From: Adiantum capillus-veneris
Taxonomy: Eukaryota; Streptophyta; Polypodiopsida; Polypodiales; Pteridaceae
Assembly: GCA_014529385.2 (NCBI GenBank)
Contig: CM043942.1
Location: forward strand, 111,348,141 to 111,408,140
Length of the DNA: 60,000 bases
Reading direction: 5' to 3'
The position numbers were made by a program, and so were the translations under genes. Of this stretch, positions 45,308 through 60,000 are shown piece after piece. Under the pieces are notes generated by a model that worked only from the letters and a program-made list of their open reading frames with translations, was not told the origin of the DNA and did not search any database. The first letter of the stretch is position 1; each line of letters opens with the position of its first letter.

Positions 45308-45321
45308 TCCAAGTGGGAGAT
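45308..45321 (+). other. polypurine tract of the copia element
   Basis: CCAAGTGGGAGAT directly before TGTTAAG of the 3' LTR, the usual plant copia plus-strand primer. Confidence 0.85.
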
Positions 45322-46115
45322 TGTTAAGTATGGAGCCTGATTTACCCTTGTAATTTTCTATGGTAAAAGCGCACATTTGTAAGGCCCCCATTATGAGGAG
45401 AAGCCATCGTGCGTGAAGGAATATCACTCACCGGAAACCAAAATTTTCACGGACAAGAATCAGGGGCAACTTTAAAGGCCCCCGAGACTTTTTTTTCGCC
45501 GGAATATTATGGCCGGACGGCGGCCGGAAAGTGGTCGGAAAACAATCGGTCGATTGGCCGGTGGCCGGTAGTCAATGGCCGATGGCCGGTGGTCGGAAGT
45601 CAATGACCGGTGGCCGGTGGTCGGAAGTCAATGGCCGGTGGCCGGTGGCCGAATTCAATGGCCGGTGGCCGAATTCAAAAGCGGACTTGTCTTCTCAAGG
45701 GCGGCCACACATGGACGGATTGGATGGTCCGATTTGGACTTATTCGCATAAGGGCGGCTACACACGGCTGTCTCTCATAAGATAGGGCAGCCCTTTTGGC
45801 CTATAAAAGGAGGCCATTTCTACACACATTTCATAGTGTGAAGTTGATGCAACAAGGTGAGTGTGAGGTGGTGAGAGTGAAGCAAGGCGGGAGATCCATT
45901 AAGGGTATAATCTCTTTGTAAACTACTTCTTGTTTTGAAGTACTAAAGCCATTGAGTGGCTGCTTTCCCGTGGACGTAGCCCACATTGGGTGAACCACGT
46001 ATATTGTGTGTACTCTCTCTCTCTCTCTACTCTATAATCTCGTGTATATAAATCTGTATCTCTCCATTAAGTAATCTACTCAATTATCTATTTAGCTACG
46101 TCTTATTTCCTAACA
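45322..46115 (+). repeat. 3' LTR of the copia element
   Basis: 794 bp. TATAAAAGG at 45802-45810. Relative to the 5' LTR it lacks about 17 bp near 45500 and carries extra GGCCGGT/GAATTCAA units at 45600-45680. Confidence 0.95.
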
Positions 46116-51451
<5,336 letters not shown>

Positions 51452-52587
51452 TCATTGATGTTCTCTCTCTAATACTTGTTCCAACAATCCTTGTATAGCA
51501 GTATTACTCTTGTCCATCTTGTCATGTATAATGCATAAGAACTTGGTTGGATTCAATTCTGAAGAGCTCCTCCAAGCATAGTACAAATTTCTATAGCTCA
51601 TTTGTTGCAACATGTGTGCTCCCCTCTGTGCCATGTATCTAGCATGCTCCACCTCATTTTTGGTAGACTCCAACTTGACCTTTATGGATGTGCAAATGTC
51701 ACATTTAGAGAATGTGTTTGATTTTGATAAAGTGAATGTCTTGAAGACTATGTTCCACAACCTTGAGAATGGTGGCTGTGACAACATTTTGTATTCCATT
51801 GTGACAAGTGTGTCATTTACTTCCCGCAAAATGTACACTTGTTTGTACATCGTTGGTAGAACACATTGAGTTTTCCGAGTGCCATGCATGGTTTTCCTTG
51901 ACTTATGTGGCATTTGATTTGCATTATTATCTATGAAACCTTTTATGAGTGCTTTTTCCATCTCAACATGTGTCAAGGTCTTCCTTATTATTCTAGTGTT
52001 TCCATGATTGCCATTGCATGCTCCATCCAAGAATTTTTTACGCAGCCTGTAAAATGTTGACTTTCCTATTCCATGCATTACATACGATGCTTTACTACAT
52101 ACCTTATTTCCATCAAAGGTAAACTCAAAGAATTCCTCTTCTTGATCTTTTCTATGAGCCATGCTCATACAATCCAATACAAATGTGCATTGACTAGTGT
52201 AGCTTTGTCCCCAAAAGTCTGCCCTCGCTTGCATGATTTTGGATCTGTTTTGAATCTGGCAGCATCGCATCTCACAACAATCAATTGTTGCAACTTTGTG
52301 AATGTTTGCAGCATCACATTGTTTGTTGAAAGCATGAGCATTACCTTTTTTTTTCTAGGCCTAACTCTATGTACATAACTCCTTTTCTTACATATCCCAT
52401 CTCTTATATCATAGTCACCGGCAATGGCATCCTGCTCTCTATCATTTTGAGTACGAAGAAGAAGACCTAGTTTTGTACTGGTGGTACCTTTTTCAAAACT
52501 AGTTTCAGTGTTGTTCTCTATGTCATCATCCTCATAGTCATCACTGGAAGCATATAAGCTGTCAAGGGAATCTCCCGTTTCTTCCAT
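51452..52587 (-). pseudogene. unrecognised transposase-like gene, frameshifted
   Basis: Two overlapping minus-strand frames (52587-52165 and 52270-51452) appear to be one gene broken near 52170, or separated by an unseen intron. The first is acidic (Asp/Glu-rich residues 1-35) then basic (RVRPRKKK). The second starts usefully at MSMAHRKD and contains a helix-turn-helix-like stretch (GIGKSTFYRLRKKFLDG), then SKCDICTSIK (a CxxC pair), a helical Lys/Glu/Arg segment with a His, and IIHDKMDKSNT. A CxxC pair followed by a D-x-MD-x-xK box recalls uncharacterised DDE-type transposase-like proteins found in diverse eukaryotes. The frame ends before a third acidic residue could be located. Family assignment is weak. 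Confidence 0.45.
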
Positions 52588-52959
52588 GAGGAAATATTAA
52601 ATACCCTTAATGGCAGAAGAGGATCCAGTGTCTTTGATCAAGGGCTCACCATTCTCAAATGTGAGCTTCCTAATAGGCCAGCTTACCAAATTCAAACTTG
52701 AAATATCACTTTGATGTGGATGCATCAACCCTTCCACAATGACACCCAGGGTACTCTCACCTAGTTCAGTCAGGGATTTCAAAATGACATGATCACACTA
52801 TAATTTTAGGTTAATAACAATTGAAATGCAAAATAAAAAATATTATATTAATTGACATTCATCTTTTTTGACCTCCAGGGAGACCTGGAGACCGGTTCGT
52901 AGCCCGCCGGGCTAATTAGTTTGCTCGCCGGGCCCGCCGGGTAAAGAAACTTCCCCGCC

Positions 52960-53000
52960 GGGCCCGCCGTGGCTATATAAAGGCGACGCTGGTGCTTGTC
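52960..53000 (+). promoter_or_regulatory. TATA-box-like promoter upstream of the 175-bp array
   Basis: CTATATAAAGG at about 52973-52983 follows a GC-rich block with three CCCGCCGGG/GCCCGCCG repeats (52905-52968). It is oriented toward the tandem array starting about 190 bp downstream. Promoter activity is inferred. Confidence 0.4.
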
Positions 53001-53171
53001 TTTTTCACAAAAGAGGTACATTGAAAAGTATTCACCAAACTTTTTGGCAGCTTTCCACATTCTCAAAGTAGTGTAGAAGTAATTTTTTAAACCCTTCCTT
53101 ATTTTATTGATGTTTTTTTGAGTTTTTTGCGTTAAAACTTAAAGGTATAAAATTTCTTTTATCAAATCATC

Positions 53172-54520
53172 GTACGTGGATGCACTGGCACATGGTTGCA
53201 ATTGCGGCTAGGTGTGTCATTGCAAAAGCGTACGATGATTATGTTTTATATTGCTCCCAGTCATTCATGCTTCGGCACATGGTTGCAATTGCGACTAGGT
53301 GTGTTACTGCTAGAATGATAGGAGCATTTGTTTGAAAGAAGTAACCATGCATGAATGCACTGGCACATGGTTGCAATTGCGGCTAGGTGTGTCATTGCAA
53401 AAGCATAGGGTGATTATGTTTTATGTTGCTCCCAGTCATTCATGCTTCGGCACATGGTTGCAATTGCGACTAGGTGTGTTGCTGCTAGAATGACACGAGC
53501 ATCTGTTTGAAAGAAGTCACCGTGCGTGGATGCACTGGCACATGGTTGCAATTGCGGCTAGGTGTGTCATTGCAAAAATGCAAGATGACTATGCTTTATG
53601 TTGCTTCCCGTCATTCATGCTTCGGCACATGGTTGCAATTGCGACTAGGTGTGTTGCTGCTAGATTGACGGTAGCATCTAATGCATGAATGTGTGCTCAA
53701 ATAATTTCATAATGCTTCATATGCTTGAATCTTGAAAGAAGACATCGTGCGTGGATGCACTGGCACATGGTTGCAATTGCGACTAGGTGTGTCATTGCAA
53801 AAGCGTAGGATGACTATGTTTTATGTTGCTCCCAGTCATTCATGCTTCGGCACATGGTTGCAATTGTGACTAGGTGTGTTGCTGCTAGAATGACAGGAGC
53901 ATCCGTTTGAAAGAAGTCACCGTGGGTGAATGCACTGGCACATGGTTGCAATTGCCACTAGGTGTGTCATTGCAAAAGCGTAGGGTGACTATGTTTTATG
54001 TTGCTCCCAGTCATTCATGCTTCGGCACATGGTTGCAATTGCGACTAGGTGTGTTGCTGCTAGAATGACAGGAGCATCTGTTTGAAAGAATTCACCGTGC
54101 ATGGATGCACTGGCACATGGTTTTAATTGCAACTAGGTTTGTCATTGCAAAAGCGTAGGGTGACTATGTCTTATGTTTCTCCCAGTCATTCATGCTTCGG
54201 CACATGGTTGCAATTGTGACTAGGTGTGTTGCTGCTAGAATGACAGGAGCATATGTTTGAAAGAAGTCACCGTGCGTGGATGCACTAGCACATGGTTGCA
54301 ATTGCGGCTAGGTGTGTCATTGCAAAAGCGTAGGGTGACTATGTTTTATGTTGCTCCCACTCATTCATGCTTCGACACATGGTTGCAATTGTGACTAGGT
54401 GTGTTGCTACTAGAATGACAGGAGCATCTGTTTGTAAGTTGTTGTACAGTGAGGCATTGGCACATGGTTGCAATTGCGATTAGGTGTGTCACTGCAAAAG
54501 CATACGAGATCTATGGTCTA
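53172..54520. repeat. 175-bp dimeric tandem repeat, seven units plus a partial
   Basis: The marker TGCACTGGCACATGG recurs at 53181, 53356, 53531, 53756, 53931, 54106 and 54281, giving a 175-bp period except for one unit lengthened by 50 bp (53680-53735). Each unit holds two related halves of about 88 and 87 bp, each starting GGCACATGGTTGCAATTGC-RCTAGGTGTGT. A degenerate eighth unit starts near 54450. No ORF crosses it. Confidence 0.93.
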
Positions 54521-54684
54521 TACTGCACTTTTTCTTTCACGTAGAAAAGATCCAAATGCAGTGGCACATAGTTATATTTCACAATGTGTTGTTTGCAATA
54601 GTACCATTGCAGGCAAAATGGATCCTTCTGCTACTTTAATGATAGAGTTCAAAAAGAAAATTAGACAATTGTTGATTATGATCG

Positions 54685-55803
54685 TCATTGCACTACCAAG
54701 TTCAAGCTGTGTGTACTGCAACCAGCACTATATAGGTGAGGGAAGCAACCTTCAAGTATCCTACCTGCAACCCTGCAATTTTTGGCATTGTCCATTATTA
54801 CTTGGACAACATTTTCTTTTCCAAGTTCCTCAACTGCGTCGCCAATGATTTCAGCTATAAAACTGCCAGACTTTATTTGACTAGAGCTATCCACAGCTCT
54901 GATAAAACATTCACCACGAGGACATACAAGCTTGATGTTGATCAATGGCCGCCTTTGAACGTTGGATCAACCATCACTAACTATGGTGTATCCAGATTGT
55001 TCTGTTGTATTTAATATTACCCATTGAAAACCGTGTTGTGTGCTTGTGTAACATTTATCCAACTGTTGGTTTCTCATATGGTGATATGTTGGAGGGGTAA
55101 ATCCAGCACCATACTCCCCAATGCGTTTCCAAGCTAACTTCCATGCATCACGGATGACAATGGCCAATGATCCCCCAGTGAAATAGACGTCTTTAGCTAG
55201 AGCAAGTTGTGCTTCTTCTAAGGCAAGCGTTTTGAAGCTCGTCTGTAAGCTAGCCTGTCTACTTTTTGACGATCCTACCTGAAAGTCAAGAGATCCATGG
55301 TTTGGAGGTGTAGTTCCATCGATATGAGAAGTTGGTTCCCTGCTTTGAGTGCTTCCATTGGTGGGCGTTACACCCAATGATCCCTCATACTGGTTTGATC
55401 TTATCGATACCGGGGTGTGATGGTCAAAAGTAGAGAGTTTTGATCTTTTGATCATGGAAATTAGCTTACCAATTAAAGCTTTTAAGCGCATAGCTGCTTC
55501 TTCTGCACCTAAGCCCTTGCACTTTCCTCCTTGGATTCTGGTATTGCCACCTACGAAATGATCCCTTATTCTTGGTGCTCCTCCAGATTTCTCTTCTCCA
55601 CAAAAGTTACATTTCCAATCTTGATACTTATTTAAATTTGTGGCAAAATTCCACTCGGGTCCTGCACTTTTTCCACCTGCCTTTCGCTTGCCCTGCGAAG
55701 TGGTGCCCTGCGAAGCAGGACCTGGCATCGAGGTAGGAGGTCTCCTCAAGGAAGCCAGGCTTGAGACACCAACATCACCGCTCACATTCCCGATGGAAGA
55801 CAT
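54685..55803 (-). pseudogene. hAT-type transposase with BED finger and DUF659, broken
   Basis: ATG at 55803. A Ser/Pro/Gly-rich N-terminus precedes a BED-type zinc finger (WKCNFCGEE, later DHFVGG and KC). Then comes a variable Ser/Thr-rich linker and the DUF659 region, with AWKRIGEYG, SGYTIVSDG and, after the break, VQRRPLINI, MDNAKNC and THSLNLV. TGA at 54969-54967 stands where the family has Trp (DGW), a single-base nonsense change. The frame stops again at about 54686, and the C-terminal dimerisation region typical of hAT proteins is missing. The 175-bp array lies just beyond. Known: hAT transposases of this type act in the nucleus. Not functional here. Confidence 0.85.
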
Positions 55804-56190
55804 ACTTATTGGATGCCTGCAATACCAATAAACATAGATCAGTATGCTATCTCCTCTTTCAAGTATTATTCAAACCAAACATTAGTGTTATAATCAATAT
55901 CACACACAAGCGTAGTAGTGAAGCCTGAAGGGAATAAACCTCAATCTACTCAAACATGAGAAAGCAAATACAACGGTGAATCAAATATGTGATCAGTTCA
56001 ATGGGGCTGGGGCACAACACAACACAAACCAAAACAACAAACCCCCAGCCAAATCCCAACTACACAAGGGGCACCACCTAGTTTAAGAGCGAACTAGGAC
56101 GCAAAAGAGGAGAATCGTTAGAGCAACCCACAAACAAGCAAGGAATTTACACTAACCCTAACACCAATGGAACACTCTCATACACTAAAA

Positions 56191-56256
<66 letters not shown>

Positions 56257-57477
56257 TGCTCGGGCTGCTTTGAAGTGTATCGTTAATGACCAAGCAAACA
56301 TAAATATATATATGTAAGAAAGAGAGAGAAGGGGGAAGGGGGTGCTTGTTGCACTAATGCCTTCTTACAAATCTATCATGACCAATCAAAGTAAGATTAG
56401 TATTTGTTCAACATAGCCTGAGTAAATTACACCACAACACATCACAAGAAAAAAACCACCCCAATCACTGTCTTAAGGCCAGGGGAGTCCTCTCCACCCT
56501 GTCGCCCTCTTACAGCATGTGGGATTTAAGGCTAAATTGATAACAATACCCGGAGACAAGCTATCAAGAACTTAAATAAAACACCAAGACACTTACACAT
56601 CATTATTGTCCATGACTTCACGTTGCAAGGGAGACAAGGTATCCATGGTTAGTCCAAATTCACCCTCCTTGATTCAGCAAATGTTGGGCTTACTCTAGTA
56701 GGAGAAATGATAGATTTCCTACTCTCAATTTAATGATCACTCTCTCTTACAATGGCATAGAGTTCCCTTGCTAATCACCCCTAATACAACACATACATAT
56801 GCCAAATGAGATTCCACTCAAGAGCTCCTTCTCAAGAGGTTGAGCTTGGCTTCTCAAGCTATAGCATAGTGCTCTTTCTTCTCCCCCCTTTTTGTGCTAG
56901 CTACACCCTCCTTTTATAGCAATTTTGAAGGCTAGGGTTACTCCTCTAACCATGGTTGGGTTAGATTTTCAGCAATTTATCTAATTTCTTTTGCTTGGAA
57001 TTATCAAGAAGTTGGTGGGGAAAGAGAGAGGAGAGAAATGGAGGTGATAGGACTTTTCATAGTGGGTTAGTGTTAGTAGAGTTAGTATTAATTTACAAAT
57101 GGAATTGGATATTTACAATGGGAGTATCCATGTAGGATACAAATAAGGAAGAAAAACTCTTAAGAGGTAAGAAAAGGTGCATTTCTTACAAGGTTGATGC
57201 TCCAAGTTTCTTGAGTAGGGCCAATTTTGACGCTTGTTGACGGTCCACTAGCGTTGACGGTACATTTTTTCTCCACTCTTGACCTTCCTTGAGAGACAAG
57301 GTAATTGAAGCTGAGTAATCAACCACCATGATGCTGTCTTTTAAGACAAGAGGCTGAATTTTGTGGTTTTTTTGATAGATATGGGTAATTTGGAGGAGGA
57401 AAAGTGAGACTAGGTGGTCAATTTTGGAATGGAATTGTGTGTGGGAGGTATGAGTTCACCATGGTTTCTCTTATTCT
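55804..57477. repeat. probable 3' LTR and flank of the Tat-type gypsy element, with (GA)n tract
   Basis: On the minus strand a purine-rich GAGTGGAGAAAAAA precedes TGTACCGTCAACG at 57264, a possible 3' LTR start. A TATAAAAGGAGGG promoter-like word lies near 56921. The left LTR end is not defined. (GA)n occurs at 56189-56252. No gene is seen in this stretch. Confidence 0.35.
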
Positions 57478-60000
57478 TCAAGGTTGAGGAGAAGGTGAGT
57501 CGGGTGCAGAGAGGAGTGGTAAGAGAGGTGGGGATGATGAGTGGAGAAGTGTGTGTGAAAGAGGAAAATGATAAAGTGGAAGAGAGAGTTTGGCGTTTAG
57601 TTCAATTGGCTGTAAAGCCTCTTGACCATAGACCAATTGAAATGGTGTGAACTTCGTGGCTTCCCTATATGTGGTTCGATACGCCCACAAGGCACCATCC
57701 AAGAAGTCATCCCACAACTTTTTCTTGTTTTTCACCATCTTTCTAATGATTCCTGCAATGACACCATTAGCTTTTTCTACCAAACCATTTGATTGGGGAT
57801 AGTAGGGTGTACTGTGACGATGTAGAATGTGAAGTTCTTCACAGACTTCTGTGAGCAATCCCTTTCTAAACCCTAGACCATTATCAGAAACAATCTCCAA
57901 AGGTGTGCCAAATCTACAACAAATGTGAGTGTAGACGAATTTGCTCAGTGTCCTCTCATTTACCTTTGCCACACTTTGTGCTTCCACCCACCTAGTCATA
58001 TAGTCTACAGCCACTAGAATGTAGAGTTTACCATTTTTTGTCCTAGGCAGAGGACCCATAGCATCAATGACCCACTTTTCAAAGGGTCCATTTGCAAGCA
58101 CGATTTGCCTTGGACCATAAATCAATCTTCTATTCCCATTTACCTGACAATTGTGACAACTTTTACACCAATGTTGGACATCCACATGCAGACTTGGCCA
58201 AACATACCCCGCAAGCAAAATCTTCTTCACAATTAATTCTTGGGAAAAATAACCACCACATGCCTCTTCATGCAAACCTTTTAGAATGGCTGGAATTTCC
58301 GCGATAGTTGGTACTCTTCTGCACACTTTATCCTTCCCTCTTTGATAGAGGGAGCCTTCTAGGAAGAGATACATGCTTGCCTTCTTCATGAGTCTCCTCT
58401 TCTGAGATTTTGTGAAGTCTGGTGGAAACTCACCCTCCAAAATGTAGCCAATGATGGAAGCCAATGACTCCAATCCCTGGTACCTCGGTTGCTTGATAGT
58501 TGCTGCCACCATGATGACCTGCACTTCTCTCTCAACACATGTAACTGCTTGTTGTGCAAGTAAATTGGCATCTTCATTTTGTTTCCTCGGAATATGATAT
58601 AGTTGCACTTCTTTAAACTGATTAAACATCTTACGAATGGCATGAACTTTTGTCCTTAAGCTTTAATTCTTGCATGCCCAAATGCCTAAAATCTGTTTAA
58701 CAATGAGAGATGCATCTCCCTTTACCATGAGACGTTTTATCCCTTGGCCAATGCACATATTCAAACCATGAAGTAGTGTGTCGTATTCTGCTTCATTGTT
58801 GCTAGTTGAACCTGGTAGATTGACCTTCTCTTTCATGACCACCTCTCCACTTGGGTTGAGCAACACTAGCCCTCCCTCTACTTTCCCTGTGGCTCGTCGA
58901 AAAGCTCCATCAAAGAACAAGGTAAAAGCATTGGGAATACTTTTTGGTGGTGGCAATGGTAGGGTCTTTACTTGAGGCACCTTAATTTCCTTCTCATGTA
59001 CCCTATAAGTGAGAATCCCTGCCAATTGTGCACGCACACTATCTTCTACCTTGAAAGAGTATTGGAACTCTTGCAACTCCATAATCCACTTTGAGATCCT
59101 AGTACTAAGATTCATTTGAGATGACACCCAAGGGAACAAATTTTCTGCAGTGAGAATTACAAAAGGTTTTGGTAGCAGGTAGGATCTAAACTTTCTCACC
59201 GCAAACATGAGAGAAAGAATCATGAGTTCTGCTTCTGTGTAGTCTCTATCCAAAGCATTCATGATCCTACTAGCAAAGTAGATGGGTCGCATCCTTGTAC
59301 TGTGGGGATCTTATTGTAGCAACACAGCACCAATTGTTTCCCTTCCAACACTAGAGCTAACAAAGAATGTGTACTCCCAACAAGGAGGCATGAGTGTTGG
59401 TAGCTCTGAAAAAATGACTTTAATGTTACAAAAATACTCTTCAAGCTCATCAGACCATGCAAATTCTACTTGTTGTGTCAACTTTTGCAAAGGATGAAGC
59501 AACTCCGAGGCTAAGTGAATGAAGCGTGACATATACTTCACCTTCTGAATGAAAGAGATGACCTCCTTAAGACTCTTCGCTGATGGGAGCTCAATAAGAG
59601 CCTTTGCCTTTGAAGGATCCACCTCAATGCCTTTATAGGAAACCTTGTGACCGAGGAAGATCACTTCATCCTCACCTATATGGCACTTGTCGGGGTTGAG
59701 TTGACCTCCCATGTCGTAGAGCTTCTTTAAACCTTCTTCTACCCTTTGTAGATGCAATGATTTTGAGCTATAAATGCTGAAATCATCAATGAACACCCTA
59801 ATTGACTTTCCAAAGAATGCTTGAAACACCATGTTCATGAAAAGTTGGAATGTTGCAGGAGCATTTGTCAGACCAAATGGCATGACTCTAAAAGCATAAC
59901 AACCCCAAGGAGTGATAAAGATTGTTTTCAATTGATCCTCCCATGCAATCCCTATTTGAAAGTAACCTGAGTAACCATCGCACACAGTGTACTTCTCATG
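57478..60000 (-). pseudogene. Ty3/gypsy (Tat-lineage) pol: RT, dual RNase H, integrase; runs off the window
   Basis: Read leftward from the window edge. Reverse transcriptase (from 59985) has MPFGLTNAPATFQ and FIDDFSIYS. The element's own RNase H (59292-58990) begins RPIYFASR and DYTEAE. A second, archaeal-type RNase H (58960-58560) has FDGAFR, NNEAEY and KGDASLIVKQI. Integrase (58629-57600) has an HHCC-like zinc region where the second His is Tyr (ACGGYF), then CxxC, and catalytic D (VIDAMGPL), D (VSDNGLGF) and E (NGLVEKANG). Two in-frame TAA codons (59313-59311 and 58665-58663) split an otherwise open frame. Two RNase H domains in this order are a hallmark of the Tat lineage. gag and the 5' LTR would lie beyond the right edge. 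Confidence 0.9.

Larger units (their letters stand above)
40530..46115 (+). mobile_element. Ty1/copia LTR retrotransposon, complete but mutated
   Basis: 5' LTR 40530-41291 and 3' LTR 45322-46115, both starting TGTTAAGTATGG and ending CCTAACA. GAATG at 40525-40529 and again at 46116-46120 is a perfect 5-bp target duplication. A primer site and polypurine tract are in place, and a single gag-pol region runs between. The LTRs differ by scattered substitutions plus two indel regions, so insertion is fairly recent. The polyprotein is nevertheless broken in three places. Confidence 0.97.

Noticed and set aside
53172-54520. CRISPR-like array
   Set aside because: The whole 175-bp unit is repeated, including the spacers between core words, so these are not short repeats with unique spacers. 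The context is eukaryotic.

Overview
The window looks like repeat-rich nuclear DNA from a land plant. I see no intact host gene. Almost all recognisable coding sequence belongs to transposable elements, separated by (CT)n, (CA)n and (GA)n microsatellites and AT-rich DNA. The plant assignment rests on three things: CACTA (En/Spm) elements with TNP2, DUF4218 and DUF4216 modules; a Ty1/copia element with an initiator-Met tRNA primer site; and a Tat-type Ty3/gypsy polyprotein with two RNase H domains. A LINE with an unusual ORF1 and several unfamiliar element genes hint at a non-angiosperm with a large genome (fern, lycophyte or similar), but that is only an inference.

Layout. 1-2554: no convincing gene. 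2555-4302 (minus): decayed gene joining a histone H3-like fold to a C48 (Ulp1-like) protease domain, cut by a truncated CACTA copy (element A, 4303-7739, plus). 7761-8321 (minus): unknown coiled-coil ORF. 10066-12730 (plus): decayed Ty3/gypsy integrase end, polypurine tract and putative LTR. 13563-32824: CACTA element C, with TSD TCC on both sides and its genes on the minus strand. Nested inside C are CACTA element B (14023-21697, TSD TTA on both sides, minus-strand genes) and a LINE (about 27688-31763) with two long open frames, flanked by a long duplicated microsatellite target.

32825-40529: mostly anonymous DNA holding a TTAGGG-like array, a 330-360 bp tandem repeat, a hairpin and a SINE-like fragment. 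40530-46115: a complete Ty1/copia element (LTRs, PBS, PPT, TSD GAATG) whose polyprotein carries one nonsense codon and two frameshifts. 51452-52587 (minus): an unrecognised, frameshifted transposase-like gene. 53172-54520: a 175-bp dimeric tandem repeat with a TATA-like site upstream. 54685-55803 (minus): a BED/DUF659 hAT transposase pseudogene. 57478-60000 (minus): the pol region of a Tat-lineage Ty3/gypsy element running off the window edge.

The modules are separate selfish elements of different ages layered by nested insertion, not a pathway. C is older than B and the LINE, which sit inside it. The copia element is young but already dead. The LINE is the only element whose proteins look intact. 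The most unusual items are the H3-fold/C48 protease gene, the LINE, the 175-bp dimer array, a tRNA-derived SINE-like sequence shared by A, B and an isolated copy, and a conserved stem-loop upstream of TNP2 in all three CACTA copies.
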